A stretch of DNA of 33,878 nucleotides. Origin: a virus. This document shows, in pieces, positions 15,301 to 23,261 of the stretch. Position 1 is the stretch's first letter; every line of letters begins with the position of its first letter. The stretch spans positions 1 through 33,878 of the IMG/VR virus record IMGVR_UViG_3300012920_000128; one strand, written 5' to 3'. Both the position numbers and the translations under genes were made by a program. The notes under the pieces are model-generated. The model saw only the letters and a program-made list of their open reading frames with translations. It had not been told where the DNA came from and ran no database searches.

Positions 15301-17980
15301 ATAATAGTTGTTGTTGGTCTATCTCAGATAAAGTTTGAAATGTTTCATTGGCTTTTAACAACTCTATAGCTTTAGCTCTAAGTTCTGGATTATTAGGTTT
15401 TTCTTTAGATTTAAATTCATTTAACTGTTTTTGCACTGCATCAAATATAGGTTGCCCTACATTTATACCACCAGCTATATTTCTAAAAGCAGCAGGTATT
15501 TCTATTTTTAATTCTAAAAGAGGTTTTATATCTCTAACTTTAAACCCTCTACCTTGTAAAACTTTTTGTATTTGAATGTCTGAAAAACCTTGAGCTCTAC
15601 CTACAGAAATGGTTTCTTCCATGCTCATGCTAGGGTCGCCAATGGTTTCTATAATTTGTTCTGGAGATGTAGGGGAGGGTTCAACAGTTTCTTCGGCTGT
15701 AGTTTCAGCTACTGTTTCCCCTAATCTATCTAGCGCTTGCTCGACCTTCTGATAAATGCCTGTCCCTTCAAGCTGTTGTTGAATGGAACTTTCTCGAAGA
15801 GACTGTAAAATGTCGAGCCTGGTTTGTTCGCCGATGTATCTGGAGTTAACTGCTCGTTTTTCTTGGGCTTCATATTCAATTTGTTTTTCATTTAGTTGTG
15901 TTATTAATGCGTCAAGTTTATTACCAAACTCAGCGTTTGTTCCTGAGTCTAAGTCTAACAAAGATAAGGAATTATTTGCTTGATTCAAAGTAAAGTCTGT
16001 AATCCCAGCAGCCTTAAGGGCTTCCAAGGTTTTAGGTATGTCATTTACTGTCAATAAATATTCTTCAGCATTACGAGTAGCATCAGTTTCTTCTACGTAA
16101 TCAGCAGCTATGGTAGACTCTTGTGTTTCTGGGGCAAGTGCACCTAATATACTGGCTATTTGGTCAGCCTGGTCTCTAGTAACATCGCTTCCTAAATTTA
16201 CTACATTTGATATTTCTACTATTTCTACACCTTCATCATTTTTATATCCACCAATTGCTTCATCTATAACACCTTTAACTTCATAAGCATCTAATACATC
16301 GTTGATGGTTGTTATTTGTTGCTTATATTCAGGTTGTTGTCTTAAATTTATAGCGTCCTCTACTGTTTCTATTGATGTAGCAAAGAGAGGTGCTACATTT
16401 ATTCTTGGAGTGTCGAGTGCGACACTCTCATCTTTGACTTCAACTTCTTTTACAGCTTGCTCTGTGCTTGTTATTGGCTGAGCTTGTAAGCCTATATTTT
16501 TCAGTTCTTGATTAATAGACTTTATTCTTTCTATTTCTTTTGTAACAAGATTTACATCTTTACCAGCTACAAAATTTTCGAAAGTTAATTTTTCAAACAA
16601 TAAATCAGCTGCTTGTTTTTGTTGTTGAGTGTTAAGGTTTTGTGTCGGTATTTGGTCAAATATACCTTTTGCTACAGCAAAGTTTTGTTTTATTTGTTCA
16701 GCTCGTGTTTTGGATATCTCGTTTCTTTTAACTTGATTGTCAACTGTACTGTTAATAAATAAATCTGCATTTGGAGATTGTACTATTGGAAGCTGGTCTA
16801 TCTCCACTACCATATTACCAGATTCAACATCAAATGGCTCTAGTACATTATTATATTTACTTTTTTTTACGTTGTCGTTTAATATTTTTTGTTGTCTACC
16901 TTGCACAATTTTTTTAACTCCAGGAGCAAAAGATTGTATCGGCCCACCTGTAGCTCCTCCAATAACAAATGTATCCGCATATCTTGAAAATGCGTTTGCA
17001 AAAGCTTCTTCATCTCCAAGCACTATAAGGTCAGCTAAATCTTCAGTAGCTTCTGTAGCTAATTCTGAAACTCCCTCTCTTGCAAATCCTTTTTTATAAG
17101 CATTTAATATTGTTTTAAGTGATTCTTTAACAGCTTCTTTTCCTTTAGATGATAACGCTTCTCTTAAACCTTTGAACAGTTGACCACCCATTCTATAAGT
17201 TACTAATTCAAATATTCCTTCAGCTGTACCCGTAATCGCTGAGTTTAATTGTGTTTTAAAATTTAAATCAGCTCCTTCTTCTTGTAGACGTCTTGATTTT
17301 GTAGCTGCTGTTCCTGCTCCTATTGCGACAATACCACCAGGAGCAAACGCAGTAACTATTTGAGGTATAGCTCCTACTGCTTCATTTGTAAGTCTTCTTA
17401 AACCTCTACCCACATTTTCAGAAAAAATATCTTGAGTTATACCAGTGTCGTATTGTGTATCTACAAGCTCTCTTAATCGATTAGCTTCATTATACATTTC
17501 TCTTGAAAAGTCTGTGTCCATTGGTAAACCACCTCCAGTCTGAGCTTTTGCATTATTTATAGTTTCAAAAAATATTTCTCTTTGTTCTGGTGGAAGACTA
17601 TTTATATAATCTTTTTGTTCTTTAGGAGCAAATGCACTAAAAACTGTTTGGTTTATAAATAAGGGAATATCTGATATACCTCCTACAGTTCTTAAAAAAT
17701 TTGATTTAAAAATTTTACCTAAATCAGATTCTGGAGTTTTCTTTTCTTCAGCTGACTCTGGCTGCTCCGATAAACCATCTTCCAATTCTAACTCCGTACT
17801 TATTTCTGGAGTGTCTTTTTTTTTTAAGGAAACTTGAAATGATTCAAGAGTGGGAAACTTTTCTTTATCCAATAAAGGATATAATTGATTTACATCTCCA
17901 TCATCTAAAAACTTTTGCAGTTCTTCAGGGTTAGAAAAAACCCCTGTTGGCAATATGTCAAATAATTCTTGTGTTTCCAT
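12323..17980 (-). CDS. Giant (1885-residue) internal virion / ejection protein candidate
   Basis: This is one of two giant genes in the late operon. The N-terminal 130 residues are acidic and low-complexity, followed by a Gly/Ala-rich hydrophobic stretch near 195-220 (AIPQIVTAFAPGGIVAIGAG), long helical and coiled-coil parts between about 850 and 1200, and more hydrophobic stretches near 1700-1790 (ANAMFVFMANSAKFF and LNLVYAIPLLGSAVEVM). Such proteins in podoviruses travel inside the capsid and enter the host membrane. I see no lysozyme or transglycosylase motif. The C-terminal third may match an LPD-type polyvalent-protein domain. The ATG overlaps the upstream stop as TAATG. A palindrome at 16408-16427 lies in a linker. 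Confidence 0.6.
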   Translation of the reverse strand: METQELFDILPTGVFSNPEELQKFLDDGDVNQLYPLLDKEKFPTLESFQVSLKKKDTPEISTELELEDGLSEQPESAEEKKTPESDLGKIFKSNFLRTVGGISDIPLFINQTVFSAFAPKEQKDYINSLPPEQREIFFETINNAKAQTGGGLPMDTDFSREMYNEANRLRELVDTQYDTGITQDIFSENVGRGLRRLTNEAVGAIPQIVTAFAPGGIVAIGAGTAATKSRRLQEEGADLNFKTQLNSAITGTAEGIFELVTYRMGGQLFKGLREALSSKGKEAVKESLKTILNAYKKGFAREGVSELATEATEDLADLIVLGDEEAFANAFSRYADTFVIGGATGGPIQSFAPGVKKIVQGRQQKILNDNVKKSKYNNVLEPFDVESGNMVVEIDQLPIVQSPNADLFINSTVDNQVKRNEISKTRAEQIKQNFAVAKGIFDQIPTQNLNTQQQKQAADLLFEKLTFENFVAGKDVNLVTKEIERIKSINQELKNIGLQAQPITSTEQAVKEVEVKDESVALDTPRINVAPLFATSIETVEDAINLRQQPEYKQQITTINDVLDAYEVKGVIDEAIGGYKNDEGVEIVEISNVVNLGSDVTRDQADQIASILGALAPETQESTIAADYVEETDATRNAEEYLLTVNDIPKTLEALKAAGITDFTLNQANNSLSLLDLDSGTNAEFGNKLDALITQLNEKQIEYEAQEKRAVNSRYIGEQTRLDILQSLRESSIQQQLEGTGIYQKVEQALDRLGETVAETTAEETVEPSPTSPEQIIETIGDPSMSMEETISVGRAQGFSDIQIQKVLQGRGFKVRDIKPLLELKIEIPAAFRNIAGGINVGQPIFDAVQKQLNEFKSKEKPNNPELRAKAIELLKANETFQTLSEIDQQQLLLGFDKTLGTTSNKVIQQEINQIKNSIADFKKGIKDLKQAQNTVNNFIRKALPNEKEIKGFVSSINKVTSKDDLPAVAEKIIKQIEQQREKQKLSVIKKIKTLANKKARTTKTRSNKIRGGDLTAAGKQFFQAVSEIMNAVTGKNPVDAMVNVANDLSDLAEIERVTNKEVAGEKLLSSESRLLDRVLAFDMFGDIQEKSLEEVQALFTDLQAARAESIRQLNALREIQARETQELQNELNNQVQKDFPFLYKTDEDGNLVVKNINDLNQDYLSIRRDFEKLKIWKGLKAVAQTYNFRTARNLFQTLRRYLANLQTVTKILDRYNDQGFFQKYFYNETNIAEENSLRGKFNQQDKISEIASTIEGVNNYNDILNLLKEPEIFLNVKGRQVEYSADNIARIYALSKNDVQKDKLNKMGYTDSVLNDIQNNLDNKVIEFIDKLIVYLSTDYYEGVNDVYSRINNINLPQIRNYFPTRTISQAKFSSDLLAAGDFSSIFNAETAPALKAREDIISPIDLGRGLTFTNTLYNHIETLEKYKAFASTVKKLNTIMKLDGVGALMNETGTTRLVRNSVNAIVNPGYGIDQVDTGFFARALNNFTGYALSFRLMQIPKQASSFVNAFEQYRFNKSGKPNFVKDLFGFAIDMAQVISNLPKEIKETRDISASFRDRLEKGFGGDLYGLETGGTLGLKKSPALRRYRAAAASPTVLGDLLGIMGYKIVYNRNIKNGMSPQEALRIFNDYNATQQSRRGADKIQLQRNTDALTRTFTMFMSTTYLQMNQTAQGVSSITTDIINGKKPKAADIRRVALNAYIANAMFVFMANSAKFFLGDDEDKEEVFNRLKFSNTVLNLVYAIPLLGSAVEVMNNRIEGKRFSEDSIVNPYSAVVSRMYNLISQEGGFSLRSLTPIFELIAGTRFDPFAGLFNTFKDVKLTEENFLDLIGTTSYYRPDKDEVSKPVSNKASGDFVDPELQQQIKDLKSQVRDIKKEVRDALSE
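16408..16427. repeat. Palindromic element, copy 3 (GAGTGTCG-N4-CGACACTC)
   Basis: Perfect 8-base arms around AGTG. In the coding (-) direction it reads S-V-A-L-D-T, within a low-complexity linker of the giant protein, the same frame as in copies 1 and 2. Confidence 0.6.
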
Positions 17981-19563
17981 TATTGAGCGGGAGATAAATT
18001 AAATTCTTTTATGTATTCTTCCATACCTTTTCCTTTATTTTCTTCTCTTTGTGACCATTCAAAAAATGGAGGCACATTTAATTTTTGCTCGGGACTTTCA
18101 TTTTGTGTATTACTCTGTCTTTTTATAAATGCAAGGGACGTAGCTAAATCTTCTAAGCTTCTTACTGAAGGTACAAGTCTAACTATTTCATCAATTATTT
18201 GTTGTTGAGTTTTATCTTTAGTATCTATGCTTATTCCTTGACCTTTATCTCCTCTTTCTTTAATAGTAATTATTCTTGCAGAAAACATATTACCTCCACC
18301 ACTAACAGAAGCATCAATACCAAGAGCTTGTAAGCCTCCTAAAGCTTGGTTTACTGTATCATTATTATTAAATTGTTCTTCTGTTAAATCTGAAAGACCT
18401 ACTACTGTTGTAATATCATCTACCAACCCTTGAATAGCATCTGTTCCTCCTTGACTTTCTACAAGCTTGTCATACTCGGCTAACTCTTCTTCTGTTAATA
18501 ATTGTTCAATTAATGTTCTAGGAACTTTATCTCCATACAATGCTACAGTTTGTATTTTTCTAATTAAGTCTGATTGTATTTGAGAGTCAGTTAACTCATC
18601 TTCAGCTTCAGGTTCTCTTCTATCAATGTTAAGAGCCCTTAATAATTTTTCTTTAACATGGTCAAACGCTGCTTGTTTTTGTGTTTCTGTAATTTCAAAT
18701 TGATTTGTGTCTTGATTAAAAAACAATTTGTTTTCTTCATCAGTTTTATTTGTAACAATTTGATAGTTCATACTATCTGCAAGAACACTTTCAAGTTCAA
18801 ACCCTTCATCTATCAAAGCGGCTATTTCAGTATCAAGACCTTTCATTAGCTCCTCATTACCAACTATTTCATCATATAGTTGCCCCTGATATCTTAAGCT
18901 TCTACCCTCACTATCTTGTAAAAATTTAGTTCCTAAATTTTCTGCTATAGTATTTACAGCTCCATCTATATTATATTTGTCTCTGGTAAATTTAGAAAAA
19001 TATCCAAGCTGAGAAACATCAAGAGTTTTACCCGTAGGCTTTCCGTCTTCACCAAGTTCTGATATAATTACTTCGCCTGTCTTTTGGTCTACATCTACTG
19101 ACACCCTACCAAAATCTGTGAAGTCTTGAGTCAGCTCGTGCATAAAAACTTCAATCTGAGAAGCTGTACCATCTTGTGCACGTTGAGCAAAATTATCAAA
19201 GTTTTTATTGAAAGACTCTACTGCATCAAAAAGAAGTTGTGTTCCAGACCTAGCGTTATTTTCCCATGCGTTATATTCTTGTAAGTTTTTCTCTTTACCT
19301 TTAAACAAATTAAGATTAGCTAATGAATATTGTCTTAACTGGTCAGAGAAGCCTGACATAATATTATTTAAAGCTGTGTTCTGACCTACTGGTCTGTTAA
19401 GTAAAGTTTTTTGAAAATCAGCTCTTTCATCTAAGATTTGTTTTTTAGTCGCTTGCCTTTCTTCTTCTTGTGATTTAAGTTGGTCAGTAAATTTTCTACT
19501 AACCGCAGACCAATCTACCGCTAAAGGCTCACTATCTCTTACGTATCCATATCCTGTTGGCAT
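17980..19563 (-). CDS. Probable internal virion protein, 527 residues
   Basis: The protein starts MPTGYGYVRDSEPLAVDW, followed by a long helical and coiled-coil region (residues 20-130), a small beta part (VSVDVDQKTGEVIISELG, about 145-165) and an acidic, Gln-rich remainder. There is no enzymatic motif. Position between the Ala-rich protein and the giant protein suggests one of the three internal or ejection proteins of a podovirus, but I cannot assign it by sequence. Its stop overlaps the giant protein's start (TAATG), so the two are translated together. Confidence 0.5.
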   Translation of the reverse strand: MPTGYGYVRDSEPLAVDWSAVSRKFTDQLKSQEEERQATKKQILDERADFQKTLLNRPVGQNTALNNIMSGFSDQLRQYSLANLNLFKGKEKNLQEYNAWENNARSGTQLLFDAVESFNKNFDNFAQRAQDGTASQIEVFMHELTQDFTDFGRVSVDVDQKTGEVIISELGEDGKPTGKTLDVSQLGYFSKFTRDKYNIDGAVNTIAENLGTKFLQDSEGRSLRYQGQLYDEIVGNEELMKGLDTEIAALIDEGFELESVLADSMNYQIVTNKTDEENKLFFNQDTNQFEITETQKQAAFDHVKEKLLRALNIDRREPEAEDELTDSQIQSDLIRKIQTVALYGDKVPRTLIEQLLTEEELAEYDKLVESQGGTDAIQGLVDDITTVVGLSDLTEEQFNNNDTVNQALGGLQALGIDASVSGGGNMFSARIITIKERGDKGQGISIDTKDKTQQQIIDEIVRLVPSVRSLEDLATSLAFIKRQSNTQNESPEQKLNVPPFFEWSQREENKGKGMEEYIKEFNLSPAQ

Positions 19564-19573
19564 AATTTATATT

Positions 19574-20374
19574 TTATTTACCACTAATTGATAATACTTT
19601 TTTTTCTTCTGTGTCAGTTTCATCTACTTCCACTTCTTCTTCATCATCATCAAATGGGCCTTTTTTACCTAAGCTAGCAGCTAAGTCACTTAATAAATCT
19701 ATACCACCCATACGTGAAGCTGCCTCTTGTCTTCTTTGGTCTGCCAACATTCCCTGAAGTCCAGCGATTTGTTGCAATTGAAGTTCTGCAGCCTGTGCAT
19801 CTGTCTGTTGTTGACCAATGGCTTTTCTTAAATCTAAGTTTGCTTTTTGTTCATCAAAGGTAGCTCCAGCTTTTTGTTGCGCCTCTTGTAAAGCCATTAA
19901 AGCTCTACCTCCTGAAGCTAAACCTCGCTGGTCTCCTTCAGAAACTCTTTGTAAAAAATCCCCTGCAGTTTGTCTTGTTGCATCTAAAGCTAACTCAAGA
20001 CCCGTTGTTGGCACAGATAAACCTGCAAATCTATCAGTTTCTAATCTACCTTGTGCACTTTTAAATAGCTCATCTATCTGTCCTTGAAACTCATTTTGTA
20101 AACCTTGAGACCTTCTTGCTTGCCCAAAACTAAATGCTGCCGGCAATCCTTTAGATAAAGCTTGTCCAGCTACTTTTCCCACTTGACCTTTTAATGCTTC
20201 TTTTCCTAAATTTTTAACCGTACCTAACAGTGCTTTAGGGGCTGTACTTAATAATTGACCTGCTATTGTTTTTCCTGCTGCGCCTGCTGCTGACGCTACT
20301 TTAGGCAGAAGAGCTGGAACAACAGTTTTTCCTAAAAATGTTCCCGCTGCTGCGAGTGCTGAACCTATTGGCAT
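19574..20374 (-). CDS. Ala/Gln-rich internal virion protein candidate
   Basis: The 266-residue product has a hydrophobic Gly/Ala N-terminus (residues 1-80, such as IGSALAAAGTFLGKTVVPAL) that could insert in a membrane, a Gln-rich helical centre (QQKAGATFDEQKANLDLRKA) and a very acidic end (FDDDEEEVEVDETDTEEKK). This composition matches small internal or ejected proteins of podoviruses encoded next to larger ones. It lies ten bases upstream of the 527-residue protein in the same operon. Function is inferred from composition and position only. Confidence 0.5.
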   Translation of the reverse strand: MPIGSALAAAGTFLGKTVVPALLPKVASAAGAAGKTIAGQLLSTAPKALLGTVKNLGKEALKGQVGKVAGQALSKGLPAAFSFGQARRSQGLQNEFQGQIDELFKSAQGRLETDRFAGLSVPTTGLELALDATRQTAGDFLQRVSEGDQRGLASGGRALMALQEAQQKAGATFDEQKANLDLRKAIGQQQTDAQAAELQLQQIAGLQGMLADQRRQEAASRMGGIDLLSDLAASLGKKGPFDDDEEEVEVDETDTEEKKVLSISGK

Positions 20375-20375
20375 A

Positions 20376-20783
20376 TTATAATTTTTTTATCATTTCATTA
20401 CAGTTTACATCTCCTTGTATATAACCCCAGTCTTTGTAAGTTTTGATAAGGTTATCATTTTTAAGAATAGCGTAAACAAATTTACTTCCTTTTTCTTTGC
20501 ATATACTTGTCAAAACTCCTATCAAGTATTCTACTGCTTTGTGTCTTAATTTTTTATCTATACTTTTATCTGAGATAATCCATTCAACCCATGATACTTT
20601 TGAGTTTGTAAAATACACAAAACCAGCGCAAATAGGCTGATTGTTATGCAAAACCATTACTCCTCCTTGTCCATCTTCTGGTAAAAATTCTTTTGGTGGA
20701 GGAGTCCAACCCCATTCTTTCCACCAATTTACCAAAACTTCTTCATAATCAGAAGGATTTAATTCAATTATATTAAATTCCAT
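20376..20783 (-). CDS. GNAT-like acetyltransferase
   Basis: The product has the order of a GNAT fold: an N-terminal helix after FNIIELNPSDYEEV, strands with GGVMVLHNNQPICAGFVYF, a central strand and turn at VEWIISD, a helix with DKKLRHKAVEYLIGVL, then FVYAILKNDNLIKTYKDWGY near the end. The usual Q/RxxGxG acetyl-CoA loop is degenerate. GNAT proteins are often found among virion genes of aquatic phages; the substrate is unknown. ATG 20783 is chosen because the longer frame would start with TTG inside a -7 promoter element (20790-20797). Confidence 0.65.
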   Translation of the reverse strand: MEFNIIELNPSDYEEVLVNWWKEWGWTPPPKEFLPEDGQGGVMVLHNNQPICAGFVYFTNSKVSWVEWIISDKSIDKKLRHKAVEYLIGVLTSICKEKGSKFVYAILKNDNLIKTYKDWGYIQGDVNCNEMIKKL

Positions 20784-20789
20784 TCTATG

Positions 20790-20797
20790 CAAAGATA
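20790..20797 (-). promoter_or_regulatory. Promoter -7 element TATCTTTG before the GNAT gene
   Basis: Minus-strand TATCTTTG, six bases before ATG 20783, so the transcript would be almost leaderless, as for promoter P2. No TTTG is present 19-21 bases upstream, so activity may be weak or depend on an activator. Confidence 0.4.
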
Positions 20798-20804
20798 CTA
20801 ATTT

Positions 20805-22364
20805 TTACGGATAGCTTTTCATAGCCTCCGACTCTACAGCAAAGAGTTCTGTAGATGTTGTATTTTCATTTGTGAGGGTAAAAGTAAGTTGATGTCCTAG
20901 CATACCGTGAGTTTCAACCTCCATATTTTTAATATAAAGTATATAAGGCTGTGCTTCGCTTATGATTGTGCTGCCTGTTATATCAGTGTTAACAAATATT
21001 CTATTTATTCCACTCACTAAGTTAACTTCTATATTAGTTATTTGACCGCTGAAATTAATCGTAGTATAGGCCCCTTCAGAAAAATAAATGTAATCTCCTA
21101 TACTAACTATACTTCCAATAGATACTAAAGGTGAAACAGAAAAATTGATTGTTAGTACATTGTTACTCTGATTCCATGTGCTTGCTTTCCCAATACCATT
21201 GGCTGACCTTAGGGCATATTCGTCTGCGGCAGCAGGGATAGTACCTGTTTTTCTAAGGTACGCAAAGTAAGCTCCTTCTTTCTTTTCGAACCATCGTGAA
21301 TCAATAAACCCATCATTTTGTATATCAGTTTGTAAATTAGCTGACCAAGGTGAATCTGACTCTAAATTTAGAGTTTTAAAGACTTTGTTTTCCAAAGGAT
21401 TGTCATTAAAGACACTTGTAATTTGTGAGTTATATTGTTGACCATAGTAGTTGTTTCTAAGTTCGTTTGTGTTGTGTTTGTATAAATTACCGCCTCTAAA
21501 AGTGTATAGATAATTATTCATTCCTATCATCATATCTGGTATGTACGAATAAAATGATGGCCAGCCCTGAACACTTTCACTATATGTTAGTGTATACTCA
21601 GTTTGAACTGGTGATGGAACTGGAGGTACAACACTAGGAACAGGAGAAGGCACAGGTGTTGGTGTGGGTGGTGTAGGTAATGGCCCGGAACAAGTGGTTG
21701 AATTAAATATTAAATTGTTTTGGCCACCCATATATCCGTGATAATAACACTCATAGCTCATAATAAATGGCCCACCTATAACAGTAAGTGTAACATCACC
21801 GTAATAATATGTATAAGGATTACCGTCTAACCCATTTTTAATACCTACAGAAGTTGTACCGGTATAAGTAAATACATTAGTCAAATTAAAATTTTGAAAT
21901 GCAATTGGATGAGCAGCAGGTATGTTTTTTAAAACGTATGTACCTACTGTAACTCCATAAGTTCCATAATTGCCGCCAAACACAAACTTATTTCCACCGC
22001 TTATATTTTGTATTGTAACCTCATCACTTCCTGTCAAACAATAATCTGGCACTGGTTGTGTAGGTGGCGTTGGAGGTGTAGGTGGCGTTGGAGGTGTAGG
22101 TGGCGTTGGTGTAACTGGAATAGGCGTAGGGTTAATTGTACCACAAGCGGTGCTACAAGCTGTTGTGGTATTAACGGTAGTACCAGAAACAGAGTTTCTT
22201 TGTATGCCTCCACTTGGCCCTGTTATGTCTATACAAGGTGATGATATTTCGCCTTCAAGCAATGTTATTCTTTGCTTTGTTCCATCACAACAAGTTATAG
22301 TCCATTCACATTGTCCTCCAACTGCACCTATATCACAGGTCAAAGTATAAATTACACAAGACAT
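20805..22364 (-). CDS. Tail-associated protein with Pro/Thr linkers and a cupredoxin-like domain
   Basis: Four parts are seen in 519 residues: an N-terminal Cys-rich bead (1-76, with CC at 25-26); a Pro/Thr linker (80-106) of PPT repeats; a beta-sandwich domain (about 108-228) with HPIAFQ (His152) and ECYYHGYMGG (Cys206, His209, Met212), the ligand pattern of a type 1 copper site in cupredoxins; a second Pro linker (about 228-255); and a C-terminal domain with ESVQGWPSFYSYIPDMMIG and NPLENKVFKTLNLESDSPW, which I recall as a conserved segment of structural proteins in Bacteroidetes phages. It likely forms an outer tail or receptor-contacting part. The GT and hydroxylase genes lie just upstream in the operon and could modify its linkers. 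Confidence 0.65.
   Translation of the reverse strand: MSCVIYTLTCDIGAVGGQCEWTITCCDGTKQRITLLEGEISSPCIDITGPSGGIQRNSVSGTTVNTTTACSTACGTINPTPIPVTPTPPTPPTPPTPPTPPTQPVPDYCLTGSDEVTIQNISGGNKFVFGGNYGTYGVTVGTYVLKNIPAAHPIAFQNFNLTNVFTYTGTTSVGIKNGLDGNPYTYYYGDVTLTVIGGPFIMSYECYYHGYMGGQNNLIFNSTTCSGPLPTPPTPTPVPSPVPSVVPPVPSPVQTEYTLTYSESVQGWPSFYSYIPDMMIGMNNYLYTFRGGNLYKHNTNELRNNYYGQQYNSQITSVFNDNPLENKVFKTLNLESDSPWSANLQTDIQNDGFIDSRWFEKKEGAYFAYLRKTGTIPAAADEYALRSANGIGKASTWNQSNNVLTINFSVSPLVSIGSIVSIGDYIYFSEGAYTTINFSGQITNIEVNLVSGINRIFVNTDITGSTIISEAQPYILYIKNMEVETHGMLGHQLTFTLTNENTTSTELFAVESEAMKSYP
22063..22111. repeat. 18-bp tandem repeat encoding the PPTPPT linker
   Basis: The unit GGTGGCGTTGGAGGTGTA is present twice exactly (22063-22080, 22081-22098), with a partial third copy to 22110. 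It codes the Pro-Pro-Thr linker on the minus strand. Identity at the DNA level suggests slippage growth. Confidence 0.8.
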
Positions 22365-22381
22365 ACATTAAATTTTATGTA

Positions 22382-22389
22382 CAAATTTA
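22382..22389 (-). promoter_or_regulatory. Possible -7 element TAAATTTG
   Basis: TAAATTTG fits TANNTTTG and sits 17 bases before the ATG of the cupredoxin-domain protein. No -33 TTTG is found at the right distance, so this is a weak candidate. Confidence 0.28.
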
Positions 22390-22407
22390 CGAATTTAAAA
22401 GTTAAGT

Positions 22408-23241
22408 TTAGTTTTGAATCCAGTCTCTAACTAAATTGTAAAAATTGGTATGAGGATAAGAGGATATATCGTGATTAGGAAAGGTAGCTTTATTAAAAAC
22501 TTTATCTACACTATAATGCACAAAGTAATGGTTTTGTATGTTATAATCATTGTGTGAGGGTATATAAGTGTTATCTTGACTAATCATTTTTATTTTATGA
22601 TTATGACAAACAATAGAAAAAGCAGTCATACAAGACCACCATTTCCAAAGTGGGTCACAGTCTGACTCTATAATTTTTTCAGCAATATTTATGACGTCAT
22701 CTATTATTTTTTTTAAAGTTTTGTTTTTTATAAAAATAGGAATGAAACCACCATTCATATACCCTTCGTCATTATGATGTAAATATGGTTGTATTTTGTA
22801 GTAATTTTTTTTTGATGAGTTTGCTATAAACATATGCCAGTCTTCATATCCATCGTAACATATTACATTGTCATCGCCCGGCAAAACATTATCATATTTT
22901 TTTAACATCACTACATCCATATCCGATAGAACTATTATATCTTCGTCAGAAAAATTTTTGATTATAGGTTTTAAAGCAGAAAAAACATTAATTACCACAC
23001 AATTATCGTTTTTACTTTTTACATATTTCCATATTGCAGGACACATATGGTATGGTAATCCATGCAACTTCCAATCAATATCGTTATAAATTTTATCTTT
23101 CGTTGTGTTTTGTTTTACGACAGATAAAATACTATTATTAAAAGCTTCTTGTCCGTATATTTTTTTTTGTGCATATGACCAAAAATTAGCCATCCATTTA
23201 TATCTATCATCTACAATTGAAACTGGTATAAATCTTAACAT
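22408..23241 (-). CDS. GT-A-fold glycosyltransferase-like protein
   Basis: The 277-residue protein has a central IIVLSDMDVVMLKKYD (102-117), where a hydrophobic strand ends in D-x-D (107-109), the metal and sugar-nucleotide motif of GT-A enzymes. GYMNGGFIPIF (160-170) resembles the acceptor-side N-x-G-F loop of GT8-like transferases, and a His-rich C-terminal segment (HNDYNIQNHYFVHYS) could complete the site. No membrane segment or signal peptide is visible, so it acts in the host cytoplasm. It lies between the hydroxylase and a Pro/Thr-rich tail protein, which suggests sugar transfer to a hydroxylated tail; this is inference. The exact family is not resolved. Confidence 0.6.
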   Translation of the reverse strand: MLRFIPVSIVDDRYKWMANFWSYAQKKIYGQEAFNNSILSVVKQNTTKDKIYNDIDWKLHGLPYHMCPAIWKYVKSKNDNCVVINVFSALKPIIKNFSDEDIIVLSDMDVVMLKKYDNVLPGDDNVICYDGYEDWHMFIANSSKKNYYKIQPYLHHNDEGYMNGGFIPIFIKNKTLKKIIDDVINIAEKIIESDCDPLWKWWSCMTAFSIVCHNHKIKMISQDNTYIPSHNDYNIQNHYFVHYSVDKVFNKATFPNHDISSYPHTNFYNLVRDWIQN

Positions 23242-23261
23242 ATAAGACGGATATTTTTTTA

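Noticed and set aside
13143-17099. Several + strand open frames opposite the giant protein gene
   Set aside because: They are reverse-strand shadows of the coding frame, with low-complexity products, no promoter and no continuity.
22063-22111. Short spaced repeats as a CRISPR array
   Set aside because: The units are contiguous, have no spacers and encode a PPT linker.
22008-22350. Trp/Arg-rich + strand open frames opposite the Pro/Thr linker
   Set aside because: They are antisense readings of the repeat (CRWRW-type sequence) and not plausible proteins.
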